Origin: CAZFBR01 sp035353495 [NCBI: uncultured bacterium]
Lineage (GTDB): Bacteria > DAOPZR01
Assembly (NCBI GenBank): GCA_964517215.1
Contig: CAZFBR010000182.1
Coordinates: 1-7,147 of the forward strand
DNA length: 7,147 bases
Direction of reading: 5' to 3'
A program made the position numbers and the translations under genes. Positions within the stretch are counted from its first letter, which is position 1. Each line of letters starts with the position of its first letter. The notes below the pieces were generated by a model, which saw only the letters and a list, made by a program, of their open reading frames with translations, did not search any database and was not told the DNA's origin. This document shows, piece after piece, positions 1 through 5,725 of the stretch.

Positions 1-28
1 ATGTGTTTTGTTTTTGTTGTTGTCAGGT

Positions 29-529
29 TTATGCCACACTGGCGAAATGGTCTTTATTCGCCTTGCAGACGCTGCAGCTGTCGGGTTGGCCGCCGACAAC
101 GGTGTTGCCGCAAATATCACATACCCAGATATCGGCCGCCGGCAGATCCTTGCCGTCCTTGACCGCCGCCAATGCCTGACTATAGAGATTGTAGTGGATT
201 TCCTCAACCGCGTTGGCATTTTTAAACGAGATGAGCGCCGGCTTGTTTCCCTCGGTTTCCGCTTCCGTGATGAATCCGGGGTACATCGACTTGAACTCAT
301 GACCCTCGCCGGCAATGGCCGCCTCGAGATTGGCCACCGTGTCCTTGATCCCGCCCAGTACGCGCAGGTGCGCGTGCGCATGCACGGTCTCGGCATGCGC
401 CGCCGCGCGCAGCAGCTTCGCCACCTGCGACTTCCCTTCCTGGTCCGCCTTTTTTGCGAACGCGAGATAGGTACGGTTCGCCTGGCTCTCGCCCGCAAAT
501 GCCGCCTGCAGATTTTCCTTCGTGCCCAT
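29..529 (-). CDS. rbr: Rubrerythrin (diiron peroxidase with rubredoxin domain)
   Basis: Rubrerythrin is a cytoplasmic protein of anaerobes that reduces hydrogen peroxide to water at a diiron site, using electrons passed through a C-terminal rubredoxin iron. The 166-residue product has the usual two-part layout. The four-helix ferritin-like domain (about 1-125) shows the expected carboxylate and histidine ligands: Glu14, Glu47xxHis50, Glu75xxGlu78 and Glu109xxHis112. The rubredoxin-like tail has Cys137xxCys140 and Cys152xxCys155. The length is slightly shorter than classical rubrerythrins but complete. The start is supported by GGAGG at 536-540, six bases from the ATG. The stop is TAA at 29-31. 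It follows the redox fusion gene on the same strand after a gap of about 100 bases that holds two small hairpins; I see no convincing promoter there, so it may be co-transcribed with fur and the fusion. The family call is very secure; the exact physiological donor is inferred. Confidence 0.96.
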   Translation of the reverse strand: MGTKENLQAAFAGESQANRTYLAFAKKADQEGKSQVAKLLRAAAHAETVHAHAHLRVLGGIKDTVANLEAAIAGEGHEFKSMYPGFITEAETEGNKPALISFKNANAVEEIHYNLYSQALAAVKDGKDLPAADIWVCDICGNTVVGGQPDSCSVCKANKDHFASVA

Positions 530-578
530 GCATTTCCTCCTCGTTCCGGTTTACCCGGATATGGTTATCCCCTCATCT

Positions 579-612
579 GGCGCTGTGCGCCTTCCTCTCC
601 CAACGGGAGAGG
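579..612. repeat. Two adjacent small hairpins in the gap before rubrerythrin
   Basis: Two perfect inverted repeats lie side by side: GGCGC-tgt-GCGCC (579-591) and CCTCTCCC-aac-GGGAGAGG (594-612). The second can extend by a G-T and an A-T pair. In the leftward transcript they fall between the stop of the redox fusion gene and the rubrerythrin ribosome binding site. No run of T follows on the minus strand, so this is not a canonical intrinsic terminator. They may mark a processing or attenuation point, or be a dispersed intergenic repeat of the CCTCTCCC/GGGAGAGG kind seen in many genomes. Confidence 0.5.
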
Positions 613-630
613 GAAATAATCAATGTCGCT

Positions 631-1887
631 TTACTGTTGCTCATGCACGTCGAGCGCATGCGCCTTGCGCCCGCCGCGCGGCACCACCGCGCCGATTTCC
701 ACGCCCAGCAGCGCGCGACAGGTCGCCAGGCAGCGGTCAGCCAGTCCCGCGGCGGCGGCATGCAAGTCGTTGCTTTCCTCGACGTAGCGCGTGTTATTCT
801 CCATATCCTCCGCTGACCAGCCGCGACTGTGCGCGATAAACGGGTATTGCGGGAACTGGCAGCCCAACTCGCCGAAGAACGTCAGCATCTGGCCCGCCAC
901 GCCCTGGATGTTATCCTGCCCGCCGGTGATGATGAGACCGACCACCTTGGTGCGCAGCAGATGGCGGTTGGCGATGGTCTCCTGGTTCTGGATGCAGTTC
1001 ATCCGCTCCACCATCCGATAATAGAGCGAGCTGGCCTGGCCCCAACGGATCGGGCTGGCGATGAGGAAGATGTCGCCCCACTGGACAATTGCCTCGTACA
1101 CCGGCGTCATGCCATCGGCCGGATCCATCTGGGTTATCGAGCATGGCCAGGTGCAGGCACGCGAGCTCTTGGAGTAATAGCCCTCGCAGGCGCGGAAATC
1201 GAGTTCCGCGAGCCGAATAAGACGGGTTGTCGCACCCTGCGCCGCCGCACGGGTGAGCGCCGCGTTGAGCAGCTTGTCGGAGGTCGAATAACGCGGATTG
1301 CGCACATCCATGTTGGTGGTGGAGATGCCGACCACGCGCAGCGGCGCATCCGCCGCCGGCCCGCCGGGCTCGCCGCGCCCGGCGGTCCTGGTCAACGGGT
1401 GCGGCTCGCGCGGGACGCGCGTGCGCGGGGTCAATTCAGCCGTGTTTACCAGCACGCGTCCGTTGTCGACTTTGACTGCATGGGTGGCAATACTGTCACC
1501 CGCCGCCGGCCCCTCCCCTGTGCCGCATTGGCAGTCAAACCGCCAATTGTGCCAAGGGCAAACGAGATAGCTGCCGTCGAGATGGCCATCCCCCAGCGGC
1601 CCGCCGGCGTGATTGCAGCTGCCGGACAGGGCGGTGAACACACCGTTGCGATGCACCAGCGCCAGCGTGGCGCAGCCAGCACTGACCGGCTGAACCTCGC
1701 GCTGCGCCAGTTCCGCCGCCGCGCCCACATCATGCCAGGTTTCCGCCGCGGCAGTGCAGGCAGCTGGCTCATCCTGGGCGGTAAACTGATCGGGCAACGC
1801 GCCGCAGGCAGGGCAGCATTCAGGCGGCCCGTCCCCCTCATGCACATAGCCGCAGACCGTGCACAGCCAGCGCCGGGATGAACTCAT
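631..1887 (-). CDS. Rubredoxin-Rieske-FMN reductase three-domain fusion protein
   Basis: This 418-residue protein joins three redox modules. Residues 1-40 are rubredoxin-like, with Cys9xxCys12-Gly and Cys25xxCys28-Gly as iron ligands. Residues about 50-150 form a Rieske 2Fe-2S ferredoxin domain with Cys91-x-His93 and Cys110-Pro-Trp-His113. Residues about 183-400 resemble NAD(P)H-dependent FMN reductases and iron-sulfur flavoproteins, with an opening beta strand (VVGISTTN, from 185), a SPIRWGQASS segment (278-287) near the expected flavin site, and a TGGQDN stretch (321-326). Cys234, Cys245 and Cys249 sit where some flavoproteins of this superfamily hold extra cysteines. There is no signal peptide, so it should be cytoplasmic. 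The start has GGAGG at 1896-1900 with an eight-base spacer, and its ATG overlaps the fur stop as ATGA, which suggests translational coupling. A role in oxygen or peroxide detoxification or metal-linked electron transfer is inferred from domains and neighbours; the substrate is unknown. Confidence 0.88.
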   Translation of the reverse strand: MSSSRRWLCTVCGYVHEGDGPPECCPACGALPDQFTAQDEPAACTAAAETWHDVGAAAELAQREVQPVSAGCATLALVHRNGVFTALSGSCNHAGGPLGDGHLDGSYLVCPWHNWRFDCQCGTGEGPAAGDSIATHAVKVDNGRVLVNTAELTPRTRVPREPHPLTRTAGRGEPGGPAADAPLRVVGISTTNMDVRNPRYSTSDKLLNAALTRAAAQGATTRLIRLAELDFRACEGYYSKSSRACTWPCSITQMDPADGMTPVYEAIVQWGDIFLIASPIRWGQASSLYYRMVERMNCIQNQETIANRHLLRTKVVGLIITGGQDNIQGVAGQMLTFFGELGCQFPQYPFIAHSRGWSAEDMENNTRYVEESNDLHAAAAGLADRCLATCRALLGVEIGAVVPRGGRKAHALDVHEQQ

Positions 1888-2408
1888 TGCCGTTTCCTCC
1901 GTGTGCGACGATTATTGTCAGGCTGGTGCCGGCAGGTTGCACAGGTGCCGGCAAATTGGACATTGTGCCCCGTAGCGCGAAACCCGTATTTGCGTTCCAG
2001 CGCGGCCATAATCCGGTGCATTGTATCCTGCTCCCCGGGCACAAAGTCAGCGTGGTCGATGATGGCGCCGCAGGTCTGGCAGACGAGATGATGATGGTGC
2101 GGCTTGACGGCACTGGCGCCCGCCAGCTCATAATGCGCCTTGCCGTCCCCGCCTTCGATCTTCTGCACCTGACCCAGCCGGGCCAGCAGCTGCAGGGTCC
2201 GGTAGACCGTGGTCAGCCCGAGATGCACATGCCGCGGCCGCAGCGCCCGGAAGATGCTGTCCGCCGTGGCATGGCAGGCGCAGTCTTTGAGATGCGCCAG
2301 CACCGCCGCGCGCGCCGTCGTGCAGCGCACCCCGGCCGCCGGCAGCAGCTCCGGCCCGCCCCGCCGCGTTTCTGCTTGCCGCCCCGCCCGCCGCCTGCCG
2401 TCCGCCAT
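1884..2408 (-). CDS. fur: Fur-family metal-dependent transcriptional regulator
   Basis: Fur-family proteins are cytoplasmic dimers that bind operator DNA when loaded with iron, zinc or manganese. The 174-residue product has the winged-helix part (about 20-95) with the recognition segment GLTTVYRTLQLL (64-75). The metal-binding and dimer part has His46, His62, Glu94, the HHHHLVC run (104-110), Asp118 and His148. Two CxxC pairs (Cys110/Cys113 and Cys156/Cys159) form the usual structural zinc site. The tail after 160 is basic and slightly long. The first 20 residues are Arg/Gly-rich and may be poorly conserved, but AGGGGAG lies just upstream of the chosen ATG. The box at its own promoter matches the classical Fur box best, favouring iron-sensing Fur and autoregulation. 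The znuA-like gene upstream would suggest Zur, and the peroxide-defence genes downstream PerR, so the metal remains uncertain. The family itself is secure. Confidence 0.93.
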   Translation of the reverse strand: MADGRRRAGRQAETRRGGPELLPAAGVRCTTARAAVLAHLKDCACHATADSIFRALRPRHVHLGLTTVYRTLQLLARLGQVQKIEGGDGKAHYELAGASAVKPHHHHLVCQTCGAIIDHADFVPGEQDTMHRIMAALERKYGFRATGHNVQFAGTCATCRHQPDNNRRTRRKRQ

Positions 2409-2421
2409 CCGCTCCCCTTCC

Positions 2422-2446
2422 TGATAATGATTATCGTTTTCATTAT
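2422..2446. promoter_or_regulatory. Fur box overlapping the fur promoter
   Basis: GATAAT-G-ATTATC (2423-2435) is a perfect 6-1-6 inverted repeat. Positions 2422-2436 match the 7-1-7 Fur box TGATAATNATTATCA except for the last base, and 2423-2441 match the 19-base consensus at 16 of 19 positions. A second, interlocking repeat, ATAATGA (2424-2430) with TCATTAT (2440-2446), suggests room for two dimers. The site lies immediately downstream of the -10 element and over the predicted start of fur transcription, as expected for repression. The match is clearly better for Fur than for the PerR box TTATAATNATTATAA. Confidence 0.85.
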
Positions 2447-2470
2447 ATCACCGGGATGTTCAACGGTCAA
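2442..2470 (-). promoter_or_regulatory. Sigma-70 promoter of fur and the redox fusion gene
   Basis: On the minus strand TTGACC (2470-2465) is followed after exactly 17 bases by TATAAT (2447-2442). The -10 is preceded by TG one base away (TGATATAAT), making it an extended -10. Transcription should begin near 2435, inside the Fur box, and the fur ATG is at 2408. This looks like a strong promoter held down by its own product. Confidence 0.8.
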
Positions 2471-2516
2471 GGCCGCGGCGGTTGCGCGGTCCGCGAGCTC
2501 CGCGATGTTCTGCTCT

Positions 2517-2563
2517 CGCCGGGTGAAACCGGGGTGAAAGGAACGGTGGTGTCACACCCGGCG
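2517..2563. repeat. 9-bp inverted repeat between znuA and fur
   Basis: CGCCGGGTG (2517-2525) and CACCCGGCG (2555-2563) are perfect reverse complements separated by 29 bases. The loop holds a tandem direct repeat of GGGTGAAA (2521-2528 and 2532-2539). It lies downstream of the znuA stop and upstream of the fur -35. No T-run is seen on either side. Function unknown; possibly part of a transcript 3' end or a regulatory site. Confidence 0.45.
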
Positions 2564-2576
2564 TTGCACGCCAACC

Positions 2577-2598
2577 GCTCCCCGCGAGAGCGGGGAGC
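2577..2598. terminator. Strong hairpin with GAGA loop after znuA; possible terminator
   Basis: GCTCCCCGC (2577-2585) and GCGGGGAGC (2590-2598) form a perfect, very GC-rich 9-bp stem closed by GAGA, a stable GNRA-type tetraloop when read on the plus strand. It lies about 85 bases past the znuA stop codon. On the minus strand it is followed by GGTTGGCG rather than a T-run, so it does not meet the intrinsic terminator rule. It could still stabilise the 3' end of the znuA message or be a dispersed intergenic repeat. Confidence 0.4.
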
Positions 2599-2682
2599 AC
2601 GGGGGCAGCAACCACCGGGGTGTTCGTCATCAGCCGGGCATGAATGCGTATTGGTGCACAGCCCGCGCCGGCGCGCCAGCAG

Positions 2683-3726
2683 CTATTCGCCGCGCAACGC
2701 CTGCTGCAGCGTTGCCATGTTCCGCTCCATCGTCCGCAGATACGCGTCGGGCGTTTCATCGCCGGTCACGCCCGGGTTGAGATAGTATACATTTGCGCCT
2801 GTCTCGCGGGCGATGATGGCCGCGGCGGATGACGAATACTGCGGTTCAGCGAACAGCGGCAGTTTCCCGCCCAGCGCGCGCAGCTGCCGCACCGTCGCCG
2901 CCACTTCCGCCGGCGTCGGCTCGGTGCCCGGCTCGCGTTCAATTACCGCGGCAATTGTCAGGTTGAATTCCTCGGCAAAATAGGGGAACGCCTCGTGGAA
3001 GGTTACGATCGTCCGCTGCGGCAGCGGATCAAGCGCCGCATGCATGCGCACGCGCAGGTCAGTAAGTTTGGCGATATACGCCTGCGCATTAACGCGATAC
3101 GCTGCGGCATGCGCGGGATCAAATGCCGCCAGCTGATCGGCGATGGCAGCCACCTGGATCAGCGCCCGGCTGATACTCACCCAATGATGCGGGTTGACGC
3201 CTTCCCCATGATGCTCGTGCCCGGCCGACTGCGCCCCGGCATCCCCCTGATGATCCGCATGTTCCCCGGCGTCGTCATGACGATGCTCCGCCTCATGCCC
3301 GTCCGGCTTCCCTGCACGCTCCGCCGCTGTGTCGTGAAAGTCACGGCTGGCATCAATCAGCGCAAGCCGCGGGTACTGCTGTACCACCTTGTCGATATAG
3401 CTTTCCATGCCACTGCCGTTAATCACCAGCGCCTGCGCGGTGCTGATGATCTTCAGGTCGCGGGTGGTCAGCGCATATTCATGCAGGCAGCCCGCCTGCG
3501 GCGGCGCCACCATGCGCACCGTCACCCCGGGCACGCCCGCCGCGACATTCAGTGTCATAATCTGCATCGGGTAGAACGAGGTGGCAATGACCATCCCGGG
3601 CGCGGTTGCAGGCGTTGCCGGACTATCCGCTTTGCCGCATCCCGCCACACCTCCACCCAGCACCAGCAGCGCCGCCGCCAGCAGCGCCGCATCCCGTCGC
3701 CACCATCCCCGCCGTCCCGTCCGCAT
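2683..3726 (-). CDS. znuA: ZnuA-like metal ABC transporter substrate-binding lipoprotein
   Basis: This is a cluster A-I solute-binding protein that captures zinc (or manganese) outside the membrane and hands it to an ABC permease. From the chosen start it has 347 residues. A basic N-terminus and hydrophobic stretch (about 13-28) end in a lipobox VAGC, so Cys30 should be lipidated. Expected ligands are His82 in CLHEY, His180/181 in NPHHW, His244 in TFHEAF and possibly Glu294 in FAEPQ. A loop from about 139 to 176 is rich in His, Asp and Glu, the zinc-type signature. The ORF is open to an ATG at 3768, but that start has no ribosome binding site and lies at the operator; the ATG at 3726 has GGAGG at 3734-3738 with a seven-base spacer. 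No permease or ATPase gene is adjacent: downstream is fur and upstream is an unrelated unit. Zinc is preferred over manganese because of the His-rich loop. Confidence 0.9.
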   Translation of the reverse strand: MRTGRRGWWRRDAALLAAALLVLGGGVAGCGKADSPATPATAPGMVIATSFYPMQIMTLNVAAGVPGVTVRMVAPPQAGCLHEYALTTRDLKIISTAQALVINGSGMESYIDKVVQQYPRLALIDASRDFHDTAAERAGKPDGHEAEHRHDDAGEHADHQGDAGAQSAGHEHHGEGVNPHHWVSISRALIQVAAIADQLAAFDPAHAAAYRVNAQAYIAKLTDLRVRMHAALDPLPQRTIVTFHEAFPYFAEEFNLTIAAVIEREPGTEPTPAEVAATVRQLRALGGKLPLFAEPQYSSSAAAIIARETGANVYYLNPGVTGDETPDAYLRTMERNMATLQQALRGE

Positions 3727-3771
3727 CCCCGCACCTCCGCCCGCCGCGCGCACCGCTCCGGCGGTCATGTT

Positions 3772-3788
3772 GTATTACTTCGTATTAC
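3772..3788. promoter_or_regulatory. Candidate metal-regulator operator of znuA
   Basis: GTATTAC occurs twice (3772-3778 and 3782-3788) with a 10-base period, about one helical turn. Each copy is itself a 3-1-3 palindrome (GTA-T-TAC), so the site is a repeat of palindromic units. It starts right after the znuA -10 element and covers the predicted start of transcription near 3782, an ideal place for a repressor such as Zur. It does not resemble the Fur box before fur. The operator role is inferred from position and symmetry. Confidence 0.6.
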
Positions 3789-3817
3789 ATGATAGCGCAC
3801 CGGGCCAGTACTGTCAA
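3789..3817 (-). promoter_or_regulatory. Sigma-70 promoter of znuA
   Basis: On the minus strand a consensus TTGACA (3817-3812) is followed after exactly 17 bases by TATCAT (3794-3789), five of six to the -10 consensus. Transcription should start near 3782, giving a leader of about 55 bases before the ATG at 3726. The rest of the gap up to the stop of the next gene (3818-3921) is GC-rich and contains a 12-bp palindrome at 3877-3888 but no recognisable terminator. Confidence 0.8.
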
Positions 3818-3921
3818 GCGGGCAGCAGTGCCGCCGGTCGGGCAGGGGACATCGCTGCGGCGCTGGCGGTCAGCCCCGCCGCGCGGCGATTATCAACCTT
3901 GTGGGACGGCTCTGGGCTCCA

Positions 3922-4935
3922 TCACCGGGCGGAAGCGGGCAAGCGGAAGTCGCGAATGACCGCCATATGCTGCATGCCCGCTGCCGCGCCGTCGCTGGCG
4001 GCGGCTGGGGCGATGGCGCTGAGCGGCCGGAATACCCGCGGGTCAAGCACCAGGCCATGGGGAAATGACCGGCTGCCGACAGTCACCGGAATCGCCAGCC
4101 GCTGCAGGTCGGGATCGACCAGAATCCCGTCATAGTCCTTGTTGCGCGTCGCATTGGTATTGCTGTTGCCGTTCCCGTCGGCCGGGTACGGCCCGGTCAC
4201 CACCACCTGCTGCGCCAGCGTGCGATAGCAGGCCTCGCTTTTCGTGCTGGTATTGAAATCGCCGCCGATTGCAATATACGCCGCAGCCGGCACAACATCA
4301 TTCAGCCGTCCCACCAGTGTTTCCGCCTCAGCCGTCCGTGCCGTCGATTTCGACGTCAGCAGGTGCACACTCACTACCCACAAATCGGTCGGCCCGGGGA
4401 TGTCGATCCGCGCCCAGGCAAAGTCACGATTGCCCGCATGGGGATCGTTCCACTCACCCTTGGCAATAATCGGATAGCGCGAGATAATGCCGTTCGGCAC
4501 CTGCGCCTCCGCTTCACGGTAATAGTGCGCCGGCGCTCCCATCACCTGGTCGGCGAACCGCTGCAACTCCGTGCGCGTGTTCCGCCGGTAATTAAACTCC
4601 TGAATCATCACCACATCGGGCTTGGCACCCTGCAGGATGCGCTTGCCATGGCCGGCGTCGTAGTTCTGGCTGCGACCCGACGTGAGGTTGGCCGCCATGA
4701 GCCGCAGCCGCGATGCCGGCGCCTGCACTGCATCCTGCCGGATCGGCGTCGGCGTATCGATCGTTTCCCGCTTCGGCTCAACCCGCGGCGGGATGACCGA
4801 ACGGCGCGGTTGTGCCGGTTTGGTATCGGTCACAACCGAAGGCGCGGGTGGTGGCGGATTCTCCCGCTGTTTGACGAAATACACGATACCCGCAAGCACG
4901 AGCAACCCCAGCAATATTACGCCTGCCTGTTTCAT
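3922..4935 (-). CDS. Membrane-anchored endonuclease/exonuclease/phosphatase-family protein
   Basis: The family includes DNases, phosphodiesterases and lipid phosphatases that cleave phosphoester bonds with Mg2+. The 337-residue protein starts with one hydrophobic segment (about 5-21) followed by KQR, which fits an N-terminal anchor with the body outside the cytoplasm. A Pro-rich linker follows (about 26-75). The catalytic domain (about 77-333) shows the family motifs in order: Asn83 in AANL, Glu113 in IQEFN, SRYPI (152-156), His191 in VHLL, GDFN (225-228), RNKDYDGIL (264-272) and His323 in QHMAV, where many relatives have SDHxPV. All core catalytic residues seem present, so it should be active; the substrate (extracellular DNA, nucleotide or lipid headgroup) cannot be told. 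Its ATG overlaps the methyltransferase stop as ATGA, so the two are probably translated together. Confidence 0.88.
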   Translation of the reverse strand: MKQAGVILLGLLVLAGIVYFVKQRENPPPPAPSVVTDTKPAQPRRSVIPPRVEPKRETIDTPTPIRQDAVQAPASRLRLMAANLTSGRSQNYDAGHGKRILQGAKPDVVMIQEFNYRRNTRTELQRFADQVMGAPAHYYREAEAQVPNGIISRYPIIAKGEWNDPHAGNRDFAWARIDIPGPTDLWVVSVHLLTSKSTARTAEAETLVGRLNDVVPAAAYIAIGGDFNTSTKSEACYRTLAQQVVVTGPYPADGNGNSNTNATRNKDYDGILVDPDLQRLAIPVTVGSRSFPHGLVLDPRVFRPLSAIAPAAASDGAAAGMQHMAVIRDFRLPASAR

Positions 4936-5588
4936 GTCGTTGCCCCCGCCCGGGCGATCGCCAAAAAGAGGGTATAGTCGCGCTGCACGCCGTCGGCACC
5001 GGTCCGCTGCATGTGATAGGCGTCATGCATAGCAACAGCAGTGAACCCGGCCTGTTCCAGCAGTTGGCCGAATTCCTGACGGTCGAAGCCGCAATGGAAC
5101 ACCCCCGCCGGATCGTGATGGAAGGTGCCGTCTTCGGTATCGAGGTCAGCCACCACCAGCCGGCCGCCGGGCCGCAGCACCGCACGCAGCCGCTGCAGCA
5201 GCGGCGCCAGCTCGCGCACATGATGCAAGGCCATTGAACTGACGACGGCATCATACGCCCCGTCGGCCGCCGGCAATCCGTCAGGCGCAGCTGCCTGCAA
5301 CGACACGTTGGTCACGCACTGTTCCGTCAATTTTCGGGCAAGCTCCGCGAGCATCGCCCGCGAGATATCAACTGCAGTCACTGTCCGGACCAGCGGCGCG
5401 AGTTGCAGCGTCACCAGACCCGTGCCGGCCCCGAAATCCATAACCTGCATCGCCGGCGTCAAAGGCACCGTGCGAATCATGGCCGCCGCCACCGCGTCGG
5501 CCATGGCCACACGCGCCGCCACTGCATCCCAGCCCGCGGCCTTGCCGGCAAAATGGTCGCTGTTCGTCTTTTCCATGCCTGTTGTCAT
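4932..5588 (-). CDS. Class I SAM-dependent methyltransferase
   Basis: This is a small Methyltransf_11-type enzyme that moves a methyl group from S-adenosylmethionine to an unidentified acceptor. Numbered from the ATG at 5588 (218 residues), motif I is VMDFGAGTG (49-57), the acidic residue after strand 2 is Asp74 in VTAVDIS, and motif IV is YDAVVSSMALHHV (112-124); RPGGRLVVADL (139-149) is the typical strand-5 region. The early DHFAGKAAGWD segment is characteristic of the subgroup. No membrane segment or signal is seen, so it should be cytoplasmic. The start is uncertain: the frame is open further upstream, AGGAGG lies at 5605-5610, 16 bases before the ATG at 5588, and a second ATG at 5576 is four codons later. 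An insertion sequence sits about 125 bases upstream, so the promoter lies close to or within its target region. The neighbour is an anchored phosphoesterase-family protein, which does not reveal the acceptor. Confidence 0.88.
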   Translation of the reverse strand: MTTGMEKTNSDHFAGKAAGWDAVAARVAMADAVAAAMIRTVPLTPAMQVMDFGAGTGLVTLQLAPLVRTVTAVDISRAMLAELARKLTEQCVTNVSLQAAAPDGLPAADGAYDAVVSSMALHHVRELAPLLQRLRAVLRPGGRLVVADLDTEDGTFHHDPAGVFHCGFDRQEFGQLLEQAGFTAVAMHDAYHMQRTGADGVQRDYTLFLAIARAGATT

Positions 5589-5651
5589 TGTCCCCGCCGT
5601 CCCGCCTCCTGCGCCGCGTCTTCCCGACCGCGCGCCCACACACCGCCTGCA

Positions 5652-5686
5652 TTCGTAGCACATTGCCCGTAGCACCGTCAATTGCC
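5652..5686 (-). promoter_or_regulatory. Possible weak promoter with imperfect direct repeat before the methyltransferase
   Basis: On the minus strand TTGACG (5681-5676) is followed after 18 bases by TACGAA (5657-5652), a weak -10. The region is built from two copies of CGTAGCAC-ATTGCC on the plus strand (5654-5667, and 5668-5686 with five extra bases inside). The extra bases contain part of the -35. The repeat could be an operator, but the evidence is only positional. Confidence 0.3.
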
Positions 5687-5711
5687 ATGCCGGCCATGCG
5701 CCGGGAATTAC

Positions 5712-5725
5712 CAGAGACATCGTAT
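5712..5725 (+). repeat. Left terminal inverted repeat of the insertion sequence
   Basis: CAGAGACATCGTAT; identical on the opposite strand at 7099-7086. The match ends abruptly on both sides (G against C inside, C against T outside). Confidence 0.85.

Noticed and set aside
5-23. T-rich run at the window start as a terminator
   Set aside because: The run is on the plus strand, opposite the direction of rubrerythrin, and no stem is visible before it in the few bases available.
8-619. Plus-strand frame of 203 codons opposite rubrerythrin
   Set aside because: Antisense to a textbook rubrerythrin and lacking its own ribosome binding site.
829-1881. Long plus-strand open frame of 350 codons opposite the redox fusion gene
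   Set aside because: It is fully antisense to a gene with clear rubredoxin, Rieske and flavin motifs, has an Arg/Ala-rich composition typical of shadow frames in GC-rich DNA, and shows no recognisable domain.
3727-3768. Upstream ATG at 3768 as the znuA start
   Set aside because: It would place the start at the edge of the operator with no ribosome binding site and put 14 extra residues before the lipoprotein signal; the ATG at 3726 has GGAGG at the right distance.
2995-3792. Plus-strand frame of 265 codons opposite znuA
   Set aside because: Antisense to a well-supported gene and its promoter; Arg/His-rich shadow with no domain.
3877-3888. 12-bp palindrome CGCCGCGCGGCG as a terminator
   Set aside because: No loop and no T-run; such strings arise easily in DNA of this GC content.
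4363-4977. Plus-strand frame opposite the phosphoesterase-family gene
   Set aside because: Shadow of a gene with all family motifs in order.
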